A stretch of 64,000 nt of DNA from Mesostigma viride (Eukaryota > Streptophyta > Mesostigmatophyceae > Mesostigmatales > Mesostigmataceae). The number at the start of each line of letters is the position of its first letter. Within the stretch, counting starts at the first letter, position 1. Location of the stretch: positions 809,590 through 873,589 of the forward strand of contig RPFO01000132.1 of the NCBI GenBank assembly GCA_009746045.1, read 5' to 3'. Positions 9,893 to 20,507 of the stretch are shown here, in pieces. Both the position numbers and the translations under genes were made by a program. The notes under the pieces are model-generated. The model made no database searches. It saw only the letters and a program-made list of their open reading frames with translations, and was not told the origin of the DNA.

Positions 9893-10776
9893 TTGAGCTA
9901 GGTAAGATACAGCACATGGTGGAGAATGAGCCTATGGTCTTCTGTGGCATGCAGGCTACGTTGTTCCAGGCGCAGGGCTCGTGGTTCATCAAGATGGAGG
10001 GTGGTAAGGACTATCCACAGCAGATTATAGATGCATTGCAGGAGCCCATCACGCAGGCTAGGTGTGCTACCATCAGGGGCATGCTGGCATGGCTTGCAAG
10101 TATATGTGCCCCTGACTTGCTGGTCTTGAGTCGACTTACTGATTCCCAGCTAGTTGAGGTGGGTGCTGAGAGTGTGGTGCAGGCTGTCATGATGTCTCCC
10201 CCTTTTATACTGGGTCCTGTGGATTTGTAGAAGCCCCTTGACATGATCCTCTATGTAGACAGTTCTATGGACAATAGGAAGGTCACAGAGGTCAGGGGCA
10301 GGGCAGCAGCATTAGTTACCCTGGAGCAAGATCACACCTCACTTGTTACCTGGTACAGTCGGTTGCAGAACAGGGTTACACCCAGCAGTGATATTGCTGA
10401 GTGCAGGGCAATCTGTGAAGGGCTGCATACTGCTCTTTACTTGAGGGAGCTCTTCTACCAGCTATGTCTAGTGGCTTCCTGTAGGTTGCAGCTGCACACA
10501 CTGGTGAGGACTGATAGCATGGGCATGGTGCAATTTGTGCACAGGCAGCTGGCCAGGAGCAGGGAACTTGACTACTTGTTGCTCAAGGAGATGTCCTACC
10601 TAGCTCACATTGAACATGTGCCTGGTGTGGACAACCCTGCAGATGCCCTCACCAAGCTGGAGGAGAAGGCGGAGCGGCAGTACCCCCTGCTCCGTGGGCT
10701 CATGGACCCCTTATATACGGGCGGCCATAGAGACCAGGCCTTGCTTCAGCTTGGGTGTCCCCAGTGGGTTGTTTGA
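9893..10776 (+). pseudogene. Bc family RT end and RNase H, second part
   Basis: Continues the RT of 8025-8387. Key strings: MVENEPMVFCGMQATL, GGKDYPQQIIDALQEPITQARC, then a copia-like RNase H with LYVDSSMDNRKVTEVRGRAA, WYSRLQNRVTPSSDIAEC and DNPADALTKLEEKAE. One in-frame stop (TAG, 10228-10230) lies where the better copy has Tyr. It matches 19670-20480 of the second copy throughout. Confidence 0.88.
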
Positions 10777-11620
10777 CCAAAGTACCAAGTGGTGACTGGT
10801 GCTTACTGGTTGACAACCGGTCCTTCAGGGTTAGGTACACCCTCCTGGACAGGAGTTGGTGTGGAATATTGCACTCCTACCAGCTGAGAATCATGCCTGG
10901 CCCTCCCCATGGGGTTCAGAAGAGTCGCCAGGACTTAAGTCGACGCCTTTGGCCTCAAACAGTTAGGCCATGCAAGGGCAACCCGAATGCTGGTTCTTAG
11001 AGGTTGCTGTACATATGTTTTCTAGTGCCTGTTTCCAACCTGTTGCTAATAAAGAACCTGGTTGTGTGACCATGTGGTACATGGTTGGCAGGGAGCCACA
11101 TTCTGGGTTATATAATGCTTGAATAAAACATAATCATGTCATTCTCATGTTGTTCTCATGGTTGTAATGTTTGTCTTGTTCAAAGTTCCAGGTCACCTAT
11201 AAACCTGGAGGTTGGGGTGGGGTTCAATTCCCCAGCAGAGCCACAGCCTGGCATGAATGACTCCTGGGCTTAACACCCAGTGAAGACATGGGCTCCCCAA
11301 GGAGGCAGCATTTACCTAGGTGCTACCTGCTGGGTTCTTTGAGCAGAAGGGAAAGGTTGGCCAAGGCGGGCGCCATAAGAACGGGCGCCTGTGATAACTG
11401 TGAAAGATCAGGAACTCACAATAATACGTTCTTGGCATCCTTTAATCCCAGCCATTGGACTAGGTAATGTGCCTTGACTTTAATCTAGCACCAAGTTCCC
11501 AAGGAAAGGTTGGGAGCTGACCAAGGGGTCAGGGGATAACCTGGGGTGACCTCTGATTCACTGGCCAGTACACCTAGCCTGGTCCAAGGGCATATATGTT
11601 GTTACCCAAAAGGAGGCACG
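10777..11620 (+). mobile_element. 3' tail of first Bc copy
   Basis: Non-coding tail shared with 20508-21450. Landmarks in order: AATAAA (11048-11053), a second poly(A)-like AATAAAA near 11125, a small hairpin (CCAGG...CCTGG), a T-arm-like motif (GGTTCAATTCC, 11221-11231), and GGGCGCC...GGGCGCC near 11367-11390. I cannot place LTR edges. It ends at 11620, where the LTR of element B begins. Confidence 0.6.
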
Positions 11621-12341
11621 TGTAACGACTAAAAATGATCATCTGCATCATCCATAGTCCAAATATGAAAGATCTTTTACCTGGGTTGCTTTCTTGAGTT
11701 ACAGATCTTCAAGTATCCGAGCAACGTTGAGATGGAAATTCCACAGCACGTGATTTAGGGAATCACAACCCCTTGTAGACACAAAGACAAGCTCGTGTAT
11801 AGACGACCTCTGTGGAACTGAAGGACGTATAGCCAAGGGGCTCTCATGAATGGACAACAAAGACAAGCTTTATTATACCATGATGAATCAAAACCAACGT
11901 AGCAACAATGGCGACCCCACGTCCTTGATATCGACGTGCTTGTCGAACTTGCTTCAACCTTAGCCTGAAGAGAACCAATCAGAATCATGGAATTCTATAC
12001 AAGATCTTCGTATCCATCCTAGTCACACAAAACAGAACAACACCACACACAGCCTGGCAGAATCTTTCCATGAGATCCTGAATTTGTCGTAAGCACTAAA
12101 GTCCCAAAGGAGCATTTAAGACTCAATAGTACCGACCAACAAACTATAACCCCACGTGGACTCCTGAGTCAGGCCACGACCAATGAGGGCTCCTACCAGT
12201 CGGTTGACAAAGTATTAGCTCCAAGTACCGTCGTCTTAGAAACCTCCTAACTTTCTCAATACTGATCCAAAAGTCCTCGAATAAAAGCCAAACATTCACA
12301 AAACAAAGGATGTAACAACAAAGTCATTTTTGCTTGTTACA
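11621..12341 (-). repeat. 3' LTR of chromovirus B
   Basis: 721 bp with inverted ends TGTAAC...GTTACA. On the minus strand it is preceded by the purine tract TTGAGGGGGAGA (about 12343-12355). No second copy exists in the window because the 5' side is truncated. Confidence 0.75.
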
Positions 12342-12736
12342 TATCTCCCCCTCAAAACTGGACCTCCCAGGTCCAATAGCCAAACTCTTGAAGGCAGAGT
12401 AACATTGAACAGAAATCCACCATCTCTTGGGAAAAGCAGATGGGTTTTTACATCCCTGGAAACAGGGCCTCCTATCTCATAAACATCTAGTCACAGGTGT
12501 GTACAGCAGACAAGTCACTACCTTATCTACTATAAATCCAGATAAACACAGCAAATAATAGAAGTTCTTCCATTCAGCATTCTGGAACCTGGAACTCTGG
12601 ACTGGAACATCAGAACTGGACTGGAGCTCCCCCATCATCCATCCTGGAATCCCCCCCTCACACCACAATCCAACGCACCTTCCATGCTCTTCCATCATCC
12701 TTCCCCCACCATCTTCCTTCTTCTCAGCTCTGTTCC
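12342..12736 (-). other. 3' untranslated region and polypurine tract of chromovirus B
   Basis: Sequence between the post-pol ORF stop and the LTR. Apart from the purine tract next to the LTR I see no coding signal. Confidence 0.5.
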
Positions 12737-13888
12737 TCACAGGCTATACCAATCCCCATTCACGCCATCCTTGCCCTTGGTCCCAAACAAGGGAAACTGC
12801 TCCACCATGTGAGCCAATTCTGGCCAGTTCCTGCTAACCTGCAGCACCATGCACGCCTCAGCAGCCCCTGCTGCCATCTGGGCAACATAACGCAGGCATG
12901 TCCCTGGGTAGGAGAGAAGCACCACAGACTGGCTTTCAGGATCCATCACCCAAGTAGAGGACGTCTTGTACCTGCTCACCCATGACCTGTACGCCCACCA
13001 GAACTGGAGAAAGGTCTTGACCACTGACCACTTAGCACCTATCAGAGGCACCAACACCCTCAATGGGGTCAGACGAACCTTGAGCTCCATGGTATACTTA
13101 GGCAACCTTGGGCTGCAGAAAAGGTTGGATGTCTCCAAAGGGAAGCACCCTTTGACCGAGCTGGAAGAAGAAGGAGCCAAGTCAAAGTCCCCCTGCTGGA
13201 CTGAAAACTCCAACAACTCCATATAGGAGGCCTCACCCATACTCACTGGCTTGAACTGAGTGAAGGCTCCCTTCAAAGCCTCGGGCAAGGTTGTCAACAT
13301 ATCCTGCCCCTCTGCAGGTCTCATGTCAATCTCAGGTCCTGGGGTCAAGGCAAACATCCTGTGCAACAGGTGGGCCACAAAGGGAGAGCCAATCTCGTAC
13401 AAGCTGGTGTGCAACTGAGACAAGACCTCTTCCACATAACCCTCAGCAGGGCTCACTTCCCCCTCCTCCCTGTTAAGGGCAGCCAACGCCTTGGCCAACG
13501 TCTCACAGTACTCACAGGGCCCCGTGCACTTCCTGTGATCCACATAGGCCACCACGTTCTTGACAGGTACCACATGACGAGGAATCTGAATGATGGGAGT
13601 GCTGCTGGGGCTGAGAGCTATGTTAACACCACTCCCCATCTGGGGCTGGGACAAAGACAACCCCTGAAGAAGCTCCTGTAACTTATCCTGCTTGGAGATC
13701 ACAGAATGCAATTAGAGCTTGTTAATGGCATCCATCTGCTGACCCCTCCTAAGGTCACGCCTGACAATAGTGTCACACAGGGATTCCACATAACTCATGG
13801 GGTTGGAGGCCTCTGGATGCATACCCGTGACCCCTTCCTCCGTGGTGGCTCCCAGGGCCAGGTTGGTGTACAAGGACTCCTCCTCCAT
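12737..13888 (-). pseudogene. Post-pol ORF of chromovirus B, function unknown
   Basis: A frame of about 380 residues in the env position, starting at an ATG near 13888 close behind the pol stop (13924-13926), with one internal stop (TAA, 13712-13714). The frame is the same on both sides of the stop. The first 70 residues are acidic then helical (SKQDKLQELLQGLS); a Cys cluster CTGPCEYC follows; the C-terminal half is rich in Trp and hydrophobics. I see no signal peptide or membrane anchor, so this is not a typical envelope protein, and I do not recognise a family. Confidence 0.6.
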
Positions 13889-13923
13889 CTGGAACCACAC
13901 AGCATGCACGAGGAAACCATTCG

Positions 13924-16860
13924 TTAGTCCTGAGATATAGGAAGGGGAGCAGTGGTTTTCACCAACTCAGTATACCAAGAAGGAAGAGTGAGGCCCTTCT
14001 GTTGGCAATACTCCTGGACCACCTCATGGCAGTGAGTCAAGTCAGACAACCACAGCCACGTGGCAGTAGACTCTAACTCTCCTTTCCAGTGCACCTTGAA
14101 CTGAAGCTGCTTGGTCCTACCCTTTCCTTTGACTCTGTGAGCCAACAGCTGCTCCACTTCATATATCCTCTCCCCCTCAGGATCCAGCTCAAATGGTAAG
14201 GGAGCAGAAAGACGTCCCTGCAAGGTGTTACGTTTATACAACTTGAGCTGGGCCAGGTGAAACACATTAGTCTTGAGCCTCCAGTGGGAAGGCACCTGGA
14301 CTTGAACCACAGTCCCATAGTGGAAGGTGTCCAGTACAGGGAAAGGTCCCAACCACAATGGTTGCAGTTTCCTGCATTGCTCCTTTTCAGGTAGCACACG
14401 GTTAGCCTCCAGAAGCACCAAGTCACCAGGGGCCACAAAAGTGTGAGTAGCCAGCATCTGTTGCCAAGCATTGTTCAAATACTTGTCCTGTGCATGCAAC
14501 ATCTGAGCAGCAACCATACTGTGAGCTTCCTGGAAGGATGCTATCAGCTGGTGGACTGAGGTTAAGCGTCTTCTGAAGGGGCCTTCAGCATCCCTGTCAG
14601 GCAGCTCCAGGTCAAATGGGGTCAAGGGGCACTGGCCATTGCAAATGACAAAGGGAGACATTTGGTGAGGAGCCAGGGGTGAGTTGTTGATAGCAAACTC
14701 TATGAAGGGAAGTCTCCTGTCCCATTCCTTGTTATCATGGGTACAGTAGTGCTTCTGGCATTCCTGTACAATACGGTTCAGCCTCTCCACAGCCCCCGTG
14801 CTGGCACACCTGTATGCTACCCCAAAGGCCAACTTGGTGTCCAGGATGTCAAAGAAGGACTTCCAGAACCCAGACATCCACAAGGGATCCTGGTCAGTGA
14901 TGATCACACGTGGCTTGCCATGCAGTCTGTACACCTCCTTCATGAACAACTCTACACACTGGGCAGCAGTCAGATGGGCATTGCAGGGGATGAGATGGCA
15001 CATTCTAGAGAGCCTGTCCATCACCACCAGTTTCCTGTCATTACCAGCATCAGAAACAGGCAAGCCACAGATGAAGTCCATGGTCACACTGATCCAGGGT
15101 CGGAGGGGAATAGGCATGGCCATAGGAAAGATAGGCACAGCCCGAGTCCTAACCTTATTCCTTTGGCATGAGTCACAGGAAGCCACATAGGCTCTGATGT
15201 CACGAAACATGCCAGGCCACCAAAACCTCTCTTGTACCTCGTCATGGAAAAGCTTAGCATACCCAGGATGACACGCAGTCACGTCGTCATGGAAGCAATG
15301 CAACACAGTAGGGATGGCCATTTCTGGCACATATACCTTCCTGGTCACTACATGGTCAGCATCCTGGGTGTGGACATAAAGGACTCCCTCCCAGTACTCC
15401 ACAGGCCTGTTACCAAAACTTCCCTCCTGAATGGCCTTAGTGGCCAGGTCCTCAGTTTTAGTGAAGGCCTTGATCACGTCTAGCAGGGCAATACTCATAG
15501 GGTTAGGCAGGACTAGCTGTTTGCCAGGTCCTAAGGGCTGCAGCTGCAGCACCTCACCCTCCTGCAGGTGACTAGTGACTAGATGCTTGGATGACAGAAC
15601 ATCAGCCACAGGTGTACGTGACTTCCCCTTGATCTCAGCTGCCAATTCTCTGGATTTGGACAGCATCCCTGGCTCCAGTATCCACTTCCTGGGCCTTCCC
15701 CTCCCCCTACTAGGATTCTCTGTGCTTGATTGCGTTGTGGGAGTGGACTGGCTACCAACAGAACCCTCCTTAGGACTGCCTTGCCGTGACTGGCCACCCA
15801 CCTGGACGCCTGTCAACCCTGGGACAGAGCCCTGGTCAATGAGCATCTCGTGACTAGAGCTAGCCTCTACAGGGGGTGGACTCAGCTTGGAGGTTTGTTG
15901 ACTAGCTGCCTGTGCCCTCGTGACAGCACCACACTCAACCACAGAAACCATGGCAGCACAAATATCCAGATCCTCGTGAAATGCTCCCATCAGATCCCTT
16001 CTCCTAGAGAGGGCGTCTGGCACCACATTCTGTGAGCCTGGGACATACTGCACAGAGAAAGGATAGAATCCCCCTAGGTACTCCATCCACCCCGCCATCC
16101 TCTTGCTCATCCTACTCTGTTCTAGCACATGCACCAAGGGCCTGTGGTCAGTCATCAGTGTGATAGACTCTTGCCCTAGCCCATCTGTAGCACTGCTAGC
16201 AACAGAAAACTGAGCTCCCTTCAACAGATGCTCCCACTTGTGACATGCCACCACTAAGCCCAACAACTCCTGCTCGTGCACAGGGTAGTTGCGTTCAGCT
16301 GAGCTCATGGTTTTAGACATGTACTCCACTGGCTGTGGTCCATAACCATGGTCTTGCATCAGCACAGCACCTATGGCGCCTTGAGAGGCATCTGACCTAA
16401 CCTGATAAGGTAGATCTGGATTAGGACCCACTAGCACAGGGGTGGATGTGAGCTTCTGCTTCAACAGGTCAAAGGCCTGCTGGCACCTATCTGTCCACTC
16501 AAACTGAACATCCTTCTTGATCAACTCAAGCAAGGGGGTGGAGATGGCAGCCATGTCAGGGATAAAACGCCTGTACCACCCCACCATGCCCAGGAAGGAC
16601 TTGACATCATGTGCAGACTGCAACACAGGCCACTCAAGGATGGCAGCAATCTTAGCATTGTCAGGTGTCATACCCAAGGAGCTCAACTTGTACCCTAGGA
16701 AACCCACTTCATGCCCCCACTCCACCTTAGACCTCTTGACGGACAAGTGGTATTGCTGGATGACCTTCAGGACCTCCTCCACGTTCTCCAGATGCTCCTT
16801 GAAAGTCCTTGAGTGCACCAGGATGTCGTCCATGTAGGCCACCACGCAGGTTCTGAACAC
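13924..16860 (-). CDS. Chromovirus B pol: RT end, RNase H, integrase, chromodomain
   Basis: 978 codons without a stop. Order: RT from the catalytic YMDDIL motif onward; RNase H (RSDASQGAIGAVL, AERNYPVHEQELL, MTDHRPL); the zinc-binding integrase N-terminus (H...H, then CDSCQRNK); the integrase core with Asp in VTMDFICG, Asp in IITDQDP and Glu in GAVERLNR; a DNA-binding region; and a C-terminal chromodomain (YEVEQLLAHRV...FKVHWKGE...TWLWLSDL). The chromodomain places it among chromoviruses, whose chromodomains guide integration to modified chromatin. The intact frame points to recent activity, although the RT N-terminus is lost, so this copy is not functional. Confidence 0.92.
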   Translation of the reverse strand: MFRTCVVAYMDDILVHSRTFKEHLENVEEVLKVIQQYHLSVKRSKVEWGHEVGFLGYKLSSLGMTPDNAKIAAILEWPVLQSAHDVKSFLGMVGWYRRFIPDMAAISTPLLELIKKDVQFEWTDRCQQAFDLLKQKLTSTPVLVGPNPDLPYQVRSDASQGAIGAVLMQDHGYGPQPVEYMSKTMSSAERNYPVHEQELLGLVVACHKWEHLLKGAQFSVASSATDGLGQESITLMTDHRPLVHVLEQSRMSKRMAGWMEYLGGFYPFSVQYVPGSQNVVPDALSRRRDLMGAFHEDLDICAAMVSVVECGAVTRAQAASQQTSKLSPPPVEASSSHEMLIDQGSVPGLTGVQVGGQSRQGSPKEGSVGSQSTPTTQSSTENPSRGRGRPRKWILEPGMLSKSRELAAEIKGKSRTPVADVLSSKHLVTSHLQEGEVLQLQPLGPGKQLVLPNPMSIALLDVIKAFTKTEDLATKAIQEGSFGNRPVEYWEGVLYVHTQDADHVVTRKVYVPEMAIPTVLHCFHDDVTACHPGYAKLFHDEVQERFWWPGMFRDIRAYVASCDSCQRNKVRTRAVPIFPMAMPIPLRPWISVTMDFICGLPVSDAGNDRKLVVMDRLSRMCHLIPCNAHLTAAQCVELFMKEVYRLHGKPRVIITDQDPLWMSGFWKSFFDILDTKLAFGVAYRCASTGAVERLNRIVQECQKHYCTHDNKEWDRRLPFIEFAINNSPLAPHQMSPFVICNGQCPLTPFDLELPDRDAEGPFRRRLTSVHQLIASFQEAHSMVAAQMLHAQDKYLNNAWQQMLATHTFVAPGDLVLLEANRVLPEKEQCRKLQPLWLGPFPVLDTFHYGTVVQVQVPSHWRLKTNVFHLAQLKLYKRNTLQGRLSAPLPFELDPEGERIYEVEQLLAHRVKGKGRTKQLQFKVHWKGELESTATWLWLSDLTHCHEVVQEYCQQKGLTLPSWYTELVKTTAPLPISQD

Positions 16861-16861
16861 A

Positions 16862-18143
16862 GGTCTTGCAGGATCACACAGATGGGCAATATCCTTGAAC
16901 CTGGGATTCCTGAGATCAGGAGAGATCTAAGGCAGAGAGTTCCCTGTCAGATGACCGGACGAACAGTTGTACATAGTAATGGGGGTGTCCCTCTTGTGCA
17001 GCAGCAAGGGGTTGGGAATGATGAGGTGCTTCCACTCAATGATTGCAATAACGCTGCTGCAGCAGTGGAATTCCCTGTGCCTGTGGCAGGTGCAGGGTCT
17101 CCAGTCGTTGGGGTTGGCTCTGGGAGTCAAGCCGCCAGACTGGAAGGACCTGCAGCTTCTGTGGGAACCGGGGCTGGCTCTGGGAGCCGAGCTACCTTGG
17201 AGGAGGTCCCTGGAGCAAGAGATAAGCAGGTGGGTCGTGCTATCCCAAGCACACAGTCTTTGTCACGTTCCTCTCTGTGCAGCCAGGCTGACAGGGGGTT
17301 GAGCTATGCTCAGGCTGGAAACACTCTACACCATATATTTGGCCACTCTAAGCAGGCAGAGATGTTTGCTTGGAAGATTGGCAAGGAGCCTTTGCTTGAG
17401 GCCTGCAGTGCAGCTGCTCAGAATTGTGTCTGTCAGGAGAATGCTGTTCGCCTCCCACAGTCCCATGCCAGAGAACCTGCTAGAGAGCGGGGGGATATCC
17501 AGGTGGACATCCAGCATATCAGGGGCATGTATCTGTTGGTGGGGGTGGATAGGTTTAGCAGATATAGGTTGCTGACCATTCTTCCTGGAATGCAGGAGCA
17601 TCAGCTGTTGATGGGTCTCCAGTCTTTGTTGCCAGGCTTTGGGGTGTACACCAAGGTGCAAGCTGACTTGCAGTTTGACTGCTTGATCAAGCTGGCTGAC
17701 CAGCTTCCTTGTAAGTTGGTAGTGGTCCCTAGGGAATGCCATGGGCAGCAGGGAGCTGTAGAGAGATCTATACGTGAAGTAAAAACAGTGGTGCTAGCAG
17801 CTAGGAGTGTGCCTGTTGTGGCATCAGCTCTAGAGAAAGCAGCTTGGTGTAAGGGGATTGAGGAGCAGCTTAACCACAGGGTAACCTATTACTATGATGG
17901 TGTGGCAGTCTCTCCCCTGGCATTGCAGTTTGGTATGCTATCACAGGACGTGGTGGCAGCCTGCCTGAAGAAGGCAGACAGGGTGTTTTCCAGATTGAGG
18001 CGTAAGGACAAGGGTTGGAAAATGCTGAGGCCCCAGGTGGGACTGAGGGTCAGGATGTGGAAGGAACCGTCATTACCAGGCAAGCGTGGCAAGTGGCAAG
18101 ATGGGCAGGTAACCCATGTTGAGAAGCTAACCATTCTTGTCTG
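16862..18143 (+). pseudogene. Bc element: pre-integrase and integrase
   Basis: Open frame of the second Bc copy. A Gly/Ser/Ala-rich stretch with two similar units comes first (about 17080-17220). Then a pre-integrase zinc region (LHHIFGH..., CVCQ) and an integrase core: first Asp in IQVDIQHIRGMYLLVGVDRF, second Asp in VQADLQFD, Glu in GQQGAVERSIREVK, followed by SPLALQFG. The frame loses register near 18130; the next domain continues one frame back. The true 5' end, Gag and any 5' LTR are not visible, as chromovirus B abuts at 16860. Confidence 0.8.
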
Positions 18144-20507
18144 GTGGCTTTGGAGAGTAATCCCAAGCACGTGTACAGGCTATCCTGGGCTCACGTCAAG
18201 GAGAGAAGGCCAACTGCAATCTGGCCTGAAGACGGCCCTGATCCTCCCTTGGAGGGAGATGAGCAGGATGAGAGCCAGGCAGCAGATGCTAACCCACCAT
18301 GCTTGGATTATGGTCTGTCCTGGATGGATGAGGGTGAGCAGGAGTCTGCTGAGACGTCTGTCACAAGGCCAGAGGTGGCCAGGGCTGCACCACAGTCCAG
18401 GGGGCTGCTTATGGCGGACATCATTCGAGCTCTGCAGAACAGCAAGCGTGATCCCAAGGTATCTAAGCTCACGGGATGGGGGTCATGTGGGGCACCAGCA
18501 CTAGAAGTGGATACCAACTCACAGGTGTCCATTCTAAGGGTAGAGGATGCTGCAGGCTTGCAGTGGTCATCCCCTAGCTGCCTAGCTGTGTCTGATTTCT
18601 CTGGGAATGTGTCCATGAAGATCTTGGGAGAAGTGAGTGTGCCTATCCTGGGGGTGCCCACCACGTTCAGTGTGGTTGAAGGGTATCAGGGGCCTGCCAT
18701 TCTAGGTCAGAACTTCTTGTGCTTACCAGGGGTGAGGATATCCTCTGAGGAGCTAGCATTAGAAGGGCAGGGCCGCCTTCCCTTGCAGAGATATCGCTAC
18801 TCCCAGGGTCTTAGTGTGGCTGTAAGGGCTGTGAGGGGTCTAGAGGCAGAGGGTCCTGATACAAAGGAGCCCATTGCTGGGGACCTGCTGATCCTCCCTA
18901 CTACGTTTGACCCACGTGAGTTGGGTGTGCAGAGGTACCAGATCCCAGGAACGAGTCCTGTACCTTGGCGCAAGCTAGTGGAGATGATGCAAAGCCCCAA
19001 GATGGCTAAGGCATGGACTCTTGGCTTTGTTGCTTCTGGGCATGAGTGGATAGTTGCCAACTGTGCAGAGCCTGTGGATGTCCTCCCTGAGGATCACCAG
19101 CTGCTCAGATTGATGTTTGTCCTCAAGCTCAAGGAGGTAGATGGCGTGCAGGTGCCACATGTTAGACCAGTTGTGACTGAGTACCATGGCACTGGACAGT
19201 TAGCAGATGAGGAGCTTTACACACCAGGGATGCTGCATGATACATGGAGGATTTTGTTGTGCATTTACTTGTCTTTTCTGCAGAAGGGGATACCCTATAG
19301 CTCTGTGTTGGTAGATTTCAAGAGGGCTTTTCTTAAGGGTGATCAGCAGGAAGCACAGGATACTTGGCGCACAATACCCCCTTTCTTTGTTAAGGTGCCT
19401 GCAGTGTGGAGGGCAGAGCTGAAGACGAGGTATTTGAGGATTCTCAAAGGCGTGGAAGGCCTTAGATCGAGTCCCATCATCTGGAGGAAGAGCTTGGAGA
19501 AGTACCTCAGGTCTGTCTGTGGTCTCTCAGTCTCTCCAGTTGATCCTTGTCTGTTTCAGGGTAGCTATGAGGGGCTGCCAGCGTTTGCCTCCCTGCATGG
19601 TGATGATCTGCATCTCCTGGGCCATCCCACTTGGCAAGAGTTGACTCTGGCCAGGATCCAGAAACGGTTTGAACTGGGTAAGATCCAGTACATGGTTGAG
19701 AATGAGCCCATGGTGTTTTGTGGAATGCAGGCGACCTTGGTCCATCAGCAGGGTACATGGTCCATCCAGCTGGAGGGTGGTAAGGATTATCCTCAGCAGA
19801 TCATAGATGCCTTGCAGGAGCCCATCACCCAGGCCAGATGTGCAACAATACGAGGTATGTTGGCATGGCTGGCCAGCATTTGTGCTCCTGACCTGTTGGT
19901 ACTGAGTCGGTTGACCGATTCCCAACTGGTTGAGGTGGGTGCTGAGAGAGTGGTAGAGGCTGTTCGCATGTCTCCCCCTCTCATGCTGGGTCCTTTGGAT
20001 TTGTACAGGCCTTTTGACATGATGCTCTATGTGGACAGTTCTATGGATAGTAGGAAGGTCACAGAGGTCAGGGGCCGTGCAGCAGCATTAATATCCCTGG
20101 TGCAGGAACAGTCCTCTCTGGTCTGCTGGTACAGTCGGTTGCAAAACAGGGTAACTCCCAGCAGTGACATTGCTGAGTGCAGGGCAATCTGTGAAGGGCT
20201 TCATACTGCTCTTTACTTGAGGGAGCTATTTTACCAGCTATGTCAAGTGGCTTCCTGTCGGTTGCAGATGCACACACTGGTAAGAACTGACAGCATGGGC
20301 ATGGTGCAGTTTGTGCACAGGCAGCTGGCCAGGAGCAGGGACCTTGATTATTTGTTGCTCAAGGAAATGTCTTGCTTAGCTAACATTGAACATGTGGCTG
20401 GCGTGGACAACCCTGCAGATGCTCTCACCAAGCTGGAGGAGAAGGCTGAGCTGCAATACCCTTTGCTTCGTGGGCTCATGGCCTCCAAGGGGGGAGGGCC
20501 AGAGTAG
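18144..20507 (+). CDS. Bc element: aspartic protease, RT, RNase H
   Basis: 787 codons. After a linker comes a retropepsin-like domain (ALEVDTNSQVSIL at about 18505-18545, ending AILGQNFL), with Asn where the usual D[ST]G has Gly. Then a copia-type RT: LVDFKRAFLKGDQ, and an active site reading LHGDDLHLLG instead of YVDD. A copia-type RNase H follows: LYVDSSMDSRKVTEVRG, SSDIAECRAICEGL, VRTDSMGMVQFV and the terminal DNPADALTKLEEK. The protease therefore sits between integrase and RT, unlike the usual copia order (protease, integrase, RT, RNase H). This is the best copy of the family here and explains the fragments at 8025-10776. Confidence 0.85.
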   Translation: MALESNPKHVYRLSWAHVKERRPTAIWPEDGPDPPLEGDEQDESQAADANPPCLDYGLSWMDEGEQESAETSVTRPEVARAAPQSRGLLMADIIRALQNSKRDPKVSKLTGWGSCGAPALEVDTNSQVSILRVEDAAGLQWSSPSCLAVSDFSGNVSMKILGEVSVPILGVPTTFSVVEGYQGPAILGQNFLCLPGVRISSEELALEGQGRLPLQRYRYSQGLSVAVRAVRGLEAEGPDTKEPIAGDLLILPTTFDPRELGVQRYQIPGTSPVPWRKLVEMMQSPKMAKAWTLGFVASGHEWIVANCAEPVDVLPEDHQLLRLMFVLKLKEVDGVQVPHVRPVVTEYHGTGQLADEELYTPGMLHDTWRILLCIYLSFLQKGIPYSSVLVDFKRAFLKGDQQEAQDTWRTIPPFFVKVPAVWRAELKTRYLRILKGVEGLRSSPIIWRKSLEKYLRSVCGLSVSPVDPCLFQGSYEGLPAFASLHGDDLHLLGHPTWQELTLARIQKRFELGKIQYMVENEPMVFCGMQATLVHQQGTWSIQLEGGKDYPQQIIDALQEPITQARCATIRGMLAWLASICAPDLLVLSRLTDSQLVEVGAERVVEAVRMSPPLMLGPLDLYRPFDMMLYVDSSMDSRKVTEVRGRAAALISLVQEQSSLVCWYSRLQNRVTPSSDIAECRAICEGLHTALYLRELFYQLCQVASCRLQMHTLVRTDSMGMVQFVHRQLARSRDLDYLLLKEMSCLANIEHVAGVDNPADALTKLEEKAELQYPLLRGLMASKGGGPE

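Larger units (their letters stand above)
11621..16860 (-). mobile_element. Chromovirus B (Ty3/gypsy), 5'-truncated
   Basis: Minus-strand Ty3/gypsy element. From 3' to 5' on its own strand: LTR (11621-12341), polypurine tract, a 3' untranslated stretch, a post-pol ORF, and pol. Pol is cut inside RT at 16860; the RT N-terminus, protease, Gag and 5' LTR are absent. It lies against the Bc 3' tail on the left and the start of a second Bc copy on the right. Confidence 0.88.

Noticed and set aside
12966-13681. Plus-strand frames opposite the chromovirus B post-pol ORF and pol
   Set aside because: Shadows of the minus-strand coding sequence without motifs.
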